Below are positions 23,955-30,160 of a stretch of 30,160 nucleotides of DNA, piece by piece. Made by a program: the position numbers and the translations under genes. The stretch covers positions 1 to 30,160 of the forward strand of contig JBIKVP010000019.1 in NCBI GenBank assembly GCA_044356745.1, given 5' to 3'. The stretch's first letter is position 1; each line of letters starts with the position of its first letter. Source of the stretch: JBIKVP01 sp044356745. Lineage in GTDB: Bacteria; Pseudomonadota; Alphaproteobacteria; Rhizobiales; Beijerinckiaceae. Below the pieces are notes generated by a model that ran no database searches, was not told where the DNA came from, and was given only the letters and a program-made list of their open reading frames with translations.

Positions 23955-24135
23955 AACGTGAGGTGCCCCTGTTCAGCAAACAGGGGTGAAACGGGAAGCG
24001 GGTGAAAATCCCGCGCTGCCCCCGCAACTGTAAGCAGGGAGCGACGATCACAAACCACTGAGGATGCATTGGCATCTTTGGGAAGGGTGATTATTCGCGC
24101 TGATCTGTGAGCCAGGAGACCGGCCTGACGTTCCA
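23955..24135 (+). promoter_or_regulatory. Cobalamin riboswitch
   Basis: All main conserved elements of the adenosylcobalamin aptamer are visible: AGGTGCCC near 23961 with its paired CAGGGGTGAAACGGGAAGC, the core GGTGAAAATCCCGCGCTGCCCCCGCAACTGTAA (24001-24033), and the B12 box GAGCCAGGAGACCGGCCTG (24109-24127). It directly precedes the BtuB-like gene. Known members shut off expression when cobalamin is plentiful. Confidence 0.96.
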
Positions 24136-24144
24136 CATCCAACG

Positions 24145-24161
24145 CCTGCCGGTGGGGCAGG
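24145..24161 (+). promoter_or_regulatory. Expression-platform hairpin of the riboswitch
   Basis: CCTGCC, loop GGTGG, GGCAGG form a 6-base-pair stem immediately before AAAGGG, the ribosome-binding site of btuB. There is no T-run, so control of translation initiation is more likely than termination. The loop could make the kissing interaction known from this riboswitch class; that part is inference. Confidence 0.55.
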
Positions 24162-24174
24162 AAAGGGAACGATC

Positions 24175-26205
24175 ATGTTGTTATCCGCGACGCGTGTGCG
24201 CACGCATACTTGCGCACGTCCTCCTTTATTATCTGCTTTTTTGGTCTCTTCAAGTGTTCTAGCACTATTTTCTGGCAGTTTGACACCTGCCTATGCGCAA
24301 AATGCGCCAACGCAACCTTACATTATTCCTGACATTGTTGTGACGCCCACACGCACGCCGCAAGCCGTCTCTAAAGCTGGTTCAGCGATTACAGTACTTG
24401 ATGAAGAGGACATTGCGAAAGCCTCACCCGGTACACTCAATGATCTGTTCCGGCAAGTGCCGGGTGTATCGTTGACGCAAACAGGGGGACCTGGAGGAGC
24501 GCAGACATTGCGCCTTCGTGGTATGGATGCACGCCATACACTTGTGCTCATTGATGGCATTCGCGTTAATGACCCTTCAACACCGACCGGTGAATTTGAT
24601 TTTTCAAATCTTATTCTCACGGATATTGAACGCATTGAGGTGCTACGCGGGCCCCAATCGGCGCTTTATGGCTCCGATGCGATGGGCGGTGTCATTCACA
24701 TCGTGACGCTCAAAGGCAAAGGAGCGCCCAAATTTCGTCTGCAAACTGAAGGGGGAAGTTATGGCACAAAAGCGCTTTCAGGCAGTGTGTCAGGTGGGAC
24801 AGAAACGTTCTCGTATGCTTTTGGTGCGAGCACATTTCACACTGCGGGATTTTCCAGTTATGGGGAACGCATCCGCCGCTTAAAACCGCTTGTGCCATGG
24901 GGGTTTGAACCAGACTCACATATCCGCCAAGCGCTGACAGGCAAGGTTCATCTTAAGCTCACCGATCATTGGGGGCTTGAGGTTGGAGGATATGCCGCTT
25001 TTAATAAAACGCAGTTTGACTCAGCGTTTGGCGCGTTTCCCGATACACCTTCAACAAGTGAAGCAAACCTCATCAACGGTCATGCACGCTTGAATGGCAA
25101 CACGTTTGACGGCTTCTGGAAGCATACTCTCACCGTTTATGGTAATCAGACAAAGCGCGATAGCCGCTCCATTTCATACTTTGCCTTTGGCGGCTTTCCT
25201 CCGGCTGTATCAGGTACGGATTACGGCTATCGTGGCACACGTGAAGGTGTGGAATATCAAGGCGATCTTCATTTTGGACATTTTGGGATCACCAGCTTTG
25301 GCGCAAAAACTGAGCGTGAAAGTCTGCGCGCTGACTCGCAAAATGTGCTCCCAAATGTGGGCTTTAAAGTGCTTGATGATAAAGCACATGTGGTCACGAA
25401 TGCCGCCTTTGTTCAGCATCAAATCACGGTGTTTGAACGGCTGCATCTGTCACTGGGTGGGCGTGTTGATGATGTGCGTGATGTCGACACATTTCCCACA
25501 TGGCGCACCACCGCTGCCTACGAGATTTTCGAAACAAACACCAAGCTCAGAGCTAGCGCCGGAACGGGAGCAAAAGCGCCCTCCCTTTATCAACTTTATA
25601 GCCGTCTTTATGGCACACCAACGCTAGAGCCTGAAACGTCATTTGGTGTGGATGCGGGGGTAGATCAACTGCTGTTTAACGGTCGTTTGATGGTTTCTGG
25701 ATCGGTATTTCTCAACCGTTATCGCAATTATATTGATTTTTCGGCCAGTCCGCGCTGTCAGGCCATCCAGTTTTTCGGGTGTTATCAGAATGTCGCGCGT
25801 GCGGAAACGTCAGGCTTTGAAGGACAGGTTAAAGCCACGTTGATTGATGACACATTAGAGGTGAAATTTGTTTATACGCACCTTCACGCTGTTGATCGTG
25901 TGACGGGCAAGTTACTTGCACGTCGCCCTGAAAATGAAGGACGCATAAGCCTGATGTGGTCACCGATGCCTAACTTAACAATTGAGCCAAGCGTGCTGCT
26001 TGTGGGTGATCGCTATTCCAGTCCTCATCAGCAACTGCGTTTACAACCGTATGCGCGGCTTGATGTCAGGGTTGATTATCGCGTCAATGACACCTTAAGC
26101 CTTTATGTGCGTGGCGAAAATCTCACCGATGCCAAGTATGAAGAGGTGCGTGATTATGGCACGAGTGGCGCTGCAGTTTATGGCGGTGTGAAAGCCACGT
26201 GGTGA
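24175..26205 (+). CDS. btuB: TonB-dependent outer-membrane receptor, BtuB-like (cobalamin uptake)
   Basis: This 676-residue outer-membrane transporter has a signal peptide of about 41 residues (hydrophobic core LLSAFLVSSSVLALFSG, cleavage likely after AYA). A TonB box-like DIVVTPTRTP lies at about 53-62. The plug domain follows with FRQVPGVSLTQTGGPGGAQTLRLRGMDARHTLVLIDGIRVNDP and IERIEVLRGPQSALYGSDAMGGVIHIVT. The rest is a beta-barrel ending in an aromatic residue (KATW), as needed for barrel assembly. The upstream cobalamin riboswitch makes a vitamin B12 or corrinoid substrate most likely. No btuF/btuCD genes are in the window. Confidence 0.93.
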   Translation: MLLSATRVRTHTCARPPLLSAFLVSSSVLALFSGSLTPAYAQNAPTQPYIIPDIVVTPTRTPQAVSKAGSAITVLDEEDIAKASPGTLNDLFRQVPGVSLTQTGGPGGAQTLRLRGMDARHTLVLIDGIRVNDPSTPTGEFDFSNLILTDIERIEVLRGPQSALYGSDAMGGVIHIVTLKGKGAPKFRLQTEGGSYGTKALSGSVSGGTETFSYAFGASTFHTAGFSSYGERIRRLKPLVPWGFEPDSHIRQALTGKVHLKLTDHWGLEVGGYAAFNKTQFDSAFGAFPDTPSTSEANLINGHARLNGNTFDGFWKHTLTVYGNQTKRDSRSISYFAFGGFPPAVSGTDYGYRGTREGVEYQGDLHFGHFGITSFGAKTERESLRADSQNVLPNVGFKVLDDKAHVVTNAAFVQHQITVFERLHLSLGGRVDDVRDVDTFPTWRTTAAYEIFETNTKLRASAGTGAKAPSLYQLYSRLYGTPTLEPETSFGVDAGVDQLLFNGRLMVSGSVFLNRYRNYIDFSASPRCQAIQFFGCYQNVARAETSGFEGQVKATLIDDTLEVKFVYTHLHAVDRVTGKLLARRPENEGRISLMWSPMPNLTIEPSVLLVGDRYSSPHQQLRLQPYARLDVRVDYRVNDTLSLYVRGENLTDAKYEEVRDYGTSGAAVYGGVKATW

Positions 26206-26248
26206 TATTCATTCTTAAAAGTCATAAGTGAAAGCATTTTGTTTTGTA

Positions 26249-26620
26249 TTAATCACGATCTGTATCTGTATGACCTAGATGAAAATGATGCAGAATACGA
26301 TGAAATACAGGTGCAATCACAAAGGCTGTTGCGGTAATGATGAGTAATCCTGAAAACAGTGCATATGTGCCCGCAAAAATCTTGCCGCCGTTTGTATTAA
26401 GAGGCTGTAGTGGTCCCATGCCCGATAAAATCATTGCGGCATTTGCATAGGCATCAATCAAGTTCATGTTTTCAAAGAACATATAACCTGTAATGCCTAT
26501 GACTAATCCTACACTCACTAAACCACACGCGATCAGAATAACCGCTAAAAGCCGCCCTAGAAAAACACGATGTGAAACAAGTTTTTGTGAACGTTTTTCA
26601 AAAAGTGGAAAATGACGCAT
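26249..26620 (-). CDS. Conserved small membrane protein
   Basis: This 123-residue protein has two or three membrane segments: about 22-45 (FLGRLLAVILIACGLVSVGLVIGI), a re-entrant-like or short segment around 57-70 (DAYANAAMILSGMGP), and about 84-107 (FAGTYALFSGLLIITATAFVIAPV). The tail is His/Asp-rich (HRILHHFHLGHTDTD). The layout of helix, MILSGMGP loop and helix recalls a two-helix ion-channel pore, and similar hypothetical proteins occur in alphaproteobacteria, but it lacks the TVGYG potassium filter. GAGGATC precedes the ATG. It follows lpxC after 72 bases and converges on btuB. Function unknown. Confidence 0.8.
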   Translation of the reverse strand: MRHFPLFEKRSQKLVSHRVFLGRLLAVILIACGLVSVGLVIGITGYMFFENMNLIDAYANAAMILSGMGPLQPLNTNGGKIFAGTYALFSGLLIITATAFVIAPVFHRILHHFHLGHTDTDRD

Positions 26621-26692
26621 ATTTGATCCTCATCATATCATGAGCAAAATCACGCCTTATGAAATTGGTGTCAAGAATCATGTGAGATAAGC

Positions 26693-27862
26693 TTAACTGC
26701 GATCTGGGGCGTAAGCTGCGGCCATCGCAGGGCGCTCGGATGCACCGTAATCACGGCGTACGCTCTGATGCACGATTTCATAATTTGATTCATCGCTAAA
26801 AAGTGCTTCAAGAATAGCATTGTTAAGGCTATGTCCAGCACAATATCCCCGATATTCACCGATGATGCTTGCGCCTGCTAATGCCAGATCACCTACGGCA
26901 TCAAGCATTTTGTGACGCACAAATTCATCAGGATAACGTAGACCTTCAGGGTTCACGATTGCTTTTTCGCCAATCGCGACGGTATTATCAAGGGATGCGC
27001 CAAGGGCATAACCCGCTTTCCAAAGACGTTCCACATCACGCATAAAGCCAAAGGTGCGGGCGCGTGCAATCTCGCGACGGAAGTAATCAGGGGTCATATC
27101 TGCAATGAGCCGCTGACGTCCTACAACAGGGGTATCAAAGTTGATCTCGACATCAAGACGGAAGCCATAATCATAGGGCTTAAGCTCAACATAAGCACCA
27201 TCATGCGCAACACGCACGGGCTTAAGCACTTTGATAAAACGACGTGGCGCAGCGAGTATTGAGACACCTGCATCATCAAAGGCATCTACAAACAATTCAG
27301 AGCTGCCATCAAGAATAGGCATTTCTGAACCATCAATTTCAATAAGGGCGTTATCAATGCCTAAACCCATCAAGGCAGCCATGAGATGCTCAATGGTTGC
27401 GACACTGGCTGAATTTTGACACCCCAATACAGTGCATAACGCTGTCGCTGATACACGGTCGTGCGTTGCTTCGATAATCTGCTCGCCACCGTTTGCTAAT
27501 CCTGTGCGTAAAAAAATAACGCCATGGTCGGCGTCGGCAGGATGAATGGTGAGTGAAACGGGGTGATTTGAGTGTACGCCATGGCCGGACAAAGTGACGG
27601 CACGCTGGATCGTTGTTTGATAAATGGCCTGAACCCGCGCTGCGGTGCGTACGACAACATGAGAGGCGGGAATATCGGATGGAGAAAATGAGGAACTTGC
27701 AGCTTCTAAAGACGTTAAAGCCTGTGAGGAAAAAATGGTGTGAGATGCTGGGACGAGATCGTGAACTTCAGGGCTGAAGAAAATGGACGATGAGAGATCA
27801 GGGGACGATTCATACTGATCACGATCCTGTCGCTTTAGAGCCTGCCGCTTGGTTACCCGCAT
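26693..27862 (-). CDS. lpxC: UDP-3-O-acyl-N-acetylglucosamine deacetylase LpxC with N-terminal extension
   Basis: This 389-residue zinc enzyme catalyses the committed step of lipid A synthesis in the cytoplasm. The catalytic core starts at about residue 84 (TIQRAVTLSGHGVHS). Zinc ligands are His159 (IEHLMAAL), His317 and Asp321 (RHKMLDAVGDL), and the general acid/base His344 (AGHSLNN) is present. The first 83 residues are an extra, Ser-rich, charged region not found in the roughly 305-residue Escherichia coli enzyme. ATG 27862 has GGAG eight bases upstream, and no ATG or GTG start exists between it and the core, so the extension is really encoded; TTG 27898 would add 12 more residues. It is not next to ftsZ or bamD as is usual. 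Confidence 0.94.
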   Translation of the reverse strand: MRVTKRQALKRQDRDQYESSPDLSSSIFFSPEVHDLVPASHTIFSSQALTSLEAASSSFSPSDIPASHVVVRTAARVQAIYQTTIQRAVTLSGHGVHSNHPVSLTIHPADADHGVIFLRTGLANGGEQIIEATHDRVSATALCTVLGCQNSASVATIEHLMAALMGLGIDNALIEIDGSEMPILDGSSELFVDAFDDAGVSILAAPRRFIKVLKPVRVAHDGAYVELKPYDYGFRLDVEINFDTPVVGRQRLIADMTPDYFRREIARARTFGFMRDVERLWKAGYALGASLDNTVAIGEKAIVNPEGLRYPDEFVRHKMLDAVGDLALAGASIIGEYRGYCAGHSLNNAILEALFSDESNYEIVHQSVRRDYGASERPAMAAAYAPDRS

Positions 27863-28327
27863 CGTTATGTCTCCAGCACACAAAAACACCTCTGCCAAGC
27901 TTATGAAGGCTTAGCGTTGACGTGACATTTGCCCGCGATTTCTCAAGAGAGGCATGTTGAAGGAGAGAACCTCCTTCGTCCAAAGTCGAGTGAACTTAAC
28001 CAGATCACTCTCTCATGCCAAATCACGCTTTCTTACAGTTTGTAACAATTGCAACGTCGTTAACGTGATCATAACCCATTGATATGAATAAACTTTTAAG
28101 AATAGCGTATCTAAATTTTTGACGCTGCTGTCACAAAGTTAGCGTGAGTTTTCCAAAATTATTCAACTTTAGTCACGCTGACATCGTTTCATAACAATCT
28201 TCGTTTACGCTCAAAGTGTCGATAAATGCGACATAACAGCTTTAAGGTGATTCGTGAGAGCTGGATAACGTTGCACTGCCCGACATAGCGTTTAAAGACG
28301 GGATCACTTAAAAAAGGTGGGTTGGGG
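27863..28327. other. Long divergent intergenic region between lpxC and the SixA-like gene
   Basis: About 465 bases without a clear gene. It holds a strong hairpin (27959-27977), a 14-codon frame on the minus strand (27911-27955), an 8-base palindrome CGTTAACG, and inverted copies of AGCGTGA/TCACGCT (about 28140 and 28175). The middle is AT-rich, as expected for divergent promoters, but I could not choose a convincing -35/-10 pair. Confidence 0.6.
27959..27977 (-). promoter_or_regulatory. Hairpin in the lpxC leader
   Basis: GAAGGAG and CTCCTTC form a perfect 7-base-pair stem around a 5-base loop. On the minus strand the 5' arm plus the first loop base reads GAAGGAGG, an ideal ribosome-binding sequence, 14 bases before the ATG of a 14-codon frame. 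It may hide or expose that site. Confidence 0.4.
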
Positions 28328-28852
28328 ATGCTCAGGTTGATGCTGCTCAGGCACGCAAAAGCGGAATGGCCGCAAGAGGTTGCAACGGGTGATGATTATG
28401 AACGCCCCTTATCACCACGGGGTGAGCTTGCTGCGCCGCGCATGGGGCAATATCTAAAAGAGAATTTGCTCTTACCTGACCTTATCATCACCTCAACTGC
28501 GGTACGCGCACAAAAAACCTATCACCTTCTTGCGCCTTTTCTGGATGCGCCCTGTTCGAATGAACCGCGTCTTTATATGGCCTCACCCGAAACAATGATC
28601 GAGGTGATTTCTGAAGCTGCACCTGATGTGCGCACTTTATTAATTGTTGGACACAATCCTGCGTTGGGAGAGCTTGCCATGTCTTTTGTGGGCTCAGGGG
28701 ATCGTTATGCATTCGCCCGTTTGAAATCAGGCGTTCCCACCGCATCCCTGACTGTGCTTGATTTTGATGTGGAACATTGGACTGAATTGACCGCTCACAG
28801 TGCACGTCTTGATCGTTTCGTTTGCCCTAATGATTTGGAGATGAGCGCGTAA
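28328..28852 (+). CDS. SixA-like phosphohistidine phosphatase (histidine phosphatase superfamily)
   Basis: This 174-residue cytoplasmic protein carries the RHG-type motif LLRHAKAEWP with the catalytic His9 near its N-terminus. It also has DYERPLSPRGELAAPRMG (about 23-40), TSTAVRAQKTY with an active-site arginine, and the second catalytic histidine His109 in LIVGHNP. In Escherichia coli SixA dephosphorylates phospho-histidine on signalling or phosphotransfer proteins; the alphaproteobacterial members are less studied. ATG 28328 is preferred over TTG 28322 because AAGGTGGG lies at proper spacing. Divergent from lpxC and convergent with corA. Confidence 0.9.
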   Translation: MLRLMLLRHAKAEWPQEVATGDDYERPLSPRGELAAPRMGQYLKENLLLPDLIITSTAVRAQKTYHLLAPFLDAPCSNEPRLYMASPETMIEVISEAAPDVRTLLIVGHNPALGELAMSFVGSGDRYAFARLKSGVPTASLTVLDFDVEHWTELTAHSARLDRFVCPNDLEMSA

Positions 28853-28935
28853 CGGGCACGTAAAACGTAGATTTGAGGAGATATATTCAGCACCCCTCAC
28901 AGTGCGTGCGACACACTTTGTGCTTTAAATCTTGA

Positions 28936-29934
28936 TCACAGCCATTTCTTCCAACGAAAAAGCGCATAGGGGAAAACAGCCGCGATGAGCATAATGACCA
29001 CGGCCATCGGATAACCAAGAGTCCACTCTAATTCGGGCATGTGCTTAAAATTCATACCATAAATGGACGCAACAAGGGTCGGAGGCATGAAGATAACCGC
29101 CATAACCGAAAACAGTTTGATGATATCGTTTTGCTCAATGCTCACCAGACCAAGTGTTGCATCAAGCAGGAACTGAATTTTATTGGCAAGGAAGGTAGCA
29201 TGCTCTTCAATGGATTGCACATCGCGAATGGCCGTGCGCCATTCCGCCTGAAATCCTGACGCCTTCTTTGGACGTACCATACTGGACGATAAAAACAGCA
29301 ATAAGCGCTCGACCGACACCATGCTTTCGCGGGTATTTGATATCAAATCGCCCTTACGTCCAAGCATTTGTAATAAATTACGATATGAGGATACGCGACG
29401 CACTGTTTTGGGCGCCGTTTCAAAGATTGAACGCGATAGTGCATCAATGTCTGTGCCGACATTGGCAAGAATTTCCGCAGCACGATCAATAATGGTCTCG
29501 ATGAGGCCATCAAGCACTGCTTCGGGCTGATGACGACCCCCCCCCACCTTAACCGCGCGTGCTGTGAACATGGCAAATGAACGCGGTTCATCATAACGCA
29601 CTGTAACGAGGGCTTTTTCGGTGAGAATGAACGTAATGTTGACGAGGCTTGGCTGCTCGGTTTCTGAATGACATAGTACGCGCGCTGTCATGTAGCGTGC
29701 ATCGCTTTCGGTATAAAGAATTTCAGAGGGTTCAATGTCCGCCATTTCCTCGCTTGTTGGAATTTGAATATTCAAGAATGCTTCCACTTTGCGATCATCC
29801 GCGCGTGTGGGCTCAATCAGATCAATCCAGAGGGCATTGTCAGGAATCGGCTCATCCGATTTAAGTAGGTGACGGTCAATGGATTCTGAGCCCTCACGCC
29901 CTGTCAGATTAACGGCACAGTGAACTAAAATCAT
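28936..29934 (-). CDS. corA: CorA family magnesium/cobalt transporter
   Basis: This 332-residue inner-membrane divalent-cation channel has a large cytoplasmic domain up to about residue 270, with the long coiled helices of the funnel (about 138-265). Two C-terminal membrane helices follow at about 275-292 and 308-326. The pore signature YGMNF (Gly-Met-Asn at 293-295) followed by MPELEW is present, and the C-terminus is basic (RWKKWL). AGGAGG lies nine bases before the ATG. A run of nine G on the coding strand encodes Gly131-133 after Val130 and is a possible slippage site. It stands alone, convergent with the SixA-like gene. Confidence 0.95.
   Translation of the reverse strand: MILVHCAVNLTGREGSESIDRHLLKSDEPIPDNALWIDLIEPTRADDRKVEAFLNIQIPTSEEMADIEPSEILYTESDARYMTARVLCHSETEQPSLVNITFILTEKALVTVRYDEPRSFAMFTARAVKVGGGRHQPEAVLDGLIETIIDRAAEILANVGTDIDALSRSIFETAPKTVRRVSSYRNLLQMLGRKGDLISNTRESMVSVERLLLFLSSSMVRPKKASGFQAEWRTAIRDVQSIEEHATFLANKIQFLLDATLGLVSIEQNDIIKLFSVMAVIFMPPTLVASIYGMNFKHMPELEWTLGYPMAVVIMLIAAVFPYALFRWKKWL
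29537..29545 (-). repeat. Nine-G homopolymer in corA
   Basis: An uninterrupted run of nine C on the plus strand (nine G on the coding strand) in the first half of corA, at codons 130-133. A one-base slip would remove both membrane helices. It is the second such tract in this window. Confidence 0.9.
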
Positions 29935-30034
29935 GCCTGTCGCCTCCTCATGCCCAATTCTTCATCGCATAGCGGGTGAAACGATATGCACAGTGTGTCA
30001 GTGATATGCCGTCTCTTGCATCAAAGCAATGCAG

Positions 30035-30160
30035 ATATACCCCTCGTGAGTGAAGAGTTGGCGTTATCTTTTTATTAAGGTTGTTTTGATTCCAATTTGG
30101 TATGGGTACGCTTTTAGAACCGGATCAACGGCAGGAGCTTTTGAAACGCCACCGCACCGA
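30035..30160 (+). mobile_element. End of an IS630-like insertion sequence (right copy, truncated by window edge)
   Basis: The first 57 bases (30035-30091) are the exact reverse complement of 1-57. The element probably begins around TACCCCTCG after a TA dinucleotide (GATA|TACCCC), and a transposase-like frame opens at 30102. The far end is outside the window. Confidence 0.7.
30102..30160 (+). CDS. IS630-family transposase, N-terminal fragment (runs off the window)
   Basis: Only 19 complete codons are visible. They read MGTLLEPDQRQELLKRHRT, which fits the start of the helix-turn-helix domain of IS630-family transposases (L-x-P-x-x-R-x-x-L-x-x-x-H-R-x). The frame is still open at the window edge, so completeness cannot be judged. 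Family call rests on this short segment and on the terminal repeat with TA junction. Confidence 0.6.
   Translation, partial: MGTLLEPDQRQELLKRHRT

Noticed and set aside
25094..25627. 177-codon open frame on the plus strand
   Set aside because: It is entirely inside the btuB barrel in another frame, with no ribosome-binding site or domain.
1..30160. Reading the IS-flanked segment as a composite transposon carrying cargo
   Set aside because: The content is core genes (flagella, lexA, priA, lpxC, rarA) and 30 kb is large; two inverted IS copies in a chromosome are a simpler explanation.
1..30160. CRISPR arrays, tRNA or rRNA genes, and prophage genes
   Set aside because: No regularly spaced repeats, cloverleaf sequences, rRNA segments or phage structural genes were seen by eye.

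Overview
The window looks like a chromosomal segment of a flagellated alphaproteobacterium of moderate GC. Three regulatory signatures support this: a GAAC-N7-GAAC SOS box before lexA, a TTAACCAT (CtrA-type) half-site before flgB, and a -24/-12 sigma-54 promoter before flgE. The FlgE, FlgK and FlgL sequences resemble those of Hyphomicrobiales (Bradyrhizobium/Methylobacterium-like), but I cannot name a genus. Most genes are core or house-keeping genes; the accessory material lies mainly at the edges.

Layout. (1) 1-57 and 30035-30160: the same end of an IS630-like insertion sequence occurs at both edges in opposite orientation, with transposase genes pointing outwards; the right one begins at 30102. 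Next to the left copy lies an AT-rich orphan gene (121-558). (2) 774-7858: a plus-strand operon of MoxR ATPase, DUF58 protein, BatA-N/DUF4159 membrane protein and a second large membrane protein, an envelope-associated MoxR/Bat-type system of unknown role. (3) 7855-9817, minus strand: flgB-flgC-fliE-fliQ (flagellar rod and export gate) with an arsenate-reductase-like gene (arsC) attached at the end. (4) 9872-12412, minus strand: mutT-rarA-isomerase-crcB, a tightly packed housekeeping operon. (5) 12508-13944: an orphan small gene and galE, then a terminator. (6) 14126-18937: flgE-flgK-flgL (hook and hook-filament junction) behind a sigma-54 promoter. (7) 19014-23380: a 47-residue membrane peptide, lexA with its SOS box(es), a stand-alone tandem-receiver protein, and priA. 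(8) 23381-26205: a palindrome-rich intergenic region, a cobalamin riboswitch, and a BtuB-like TonB-dependent receptor. (9) 26249-29934: a small membrane protein, lpxC with an unusual N-terminal extension, a SixA-like phosphatase, and a CorA transporter.

How the parts fit. Two flagellar blocks carry different promoter signals, CtrA-like for the early rod/export operon and sigma-54 for the late hook operon. This matches the Caulobacter-type flagellar cascade. LexA, PriA, RarA and MutT form a genome-maintenance set. BtuB under a B12 riboswitch is a standard uptake circuit. The points most worth a second look are two 9-G runs inside coding sequence (flgL, corA), the palindrome cluster with a possible 32-codon Cys/His-rich microORF ahead of the riboswitch, the tandem-receiver protein without an output domain, the LpxC extension with loss of the usual ftsZ neighbourhood, and the outward-facing IS pair. 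I did not find a defence system, CRISPR array, tRNA or rRNA. No feature here clearly amounts to a wholly new system.
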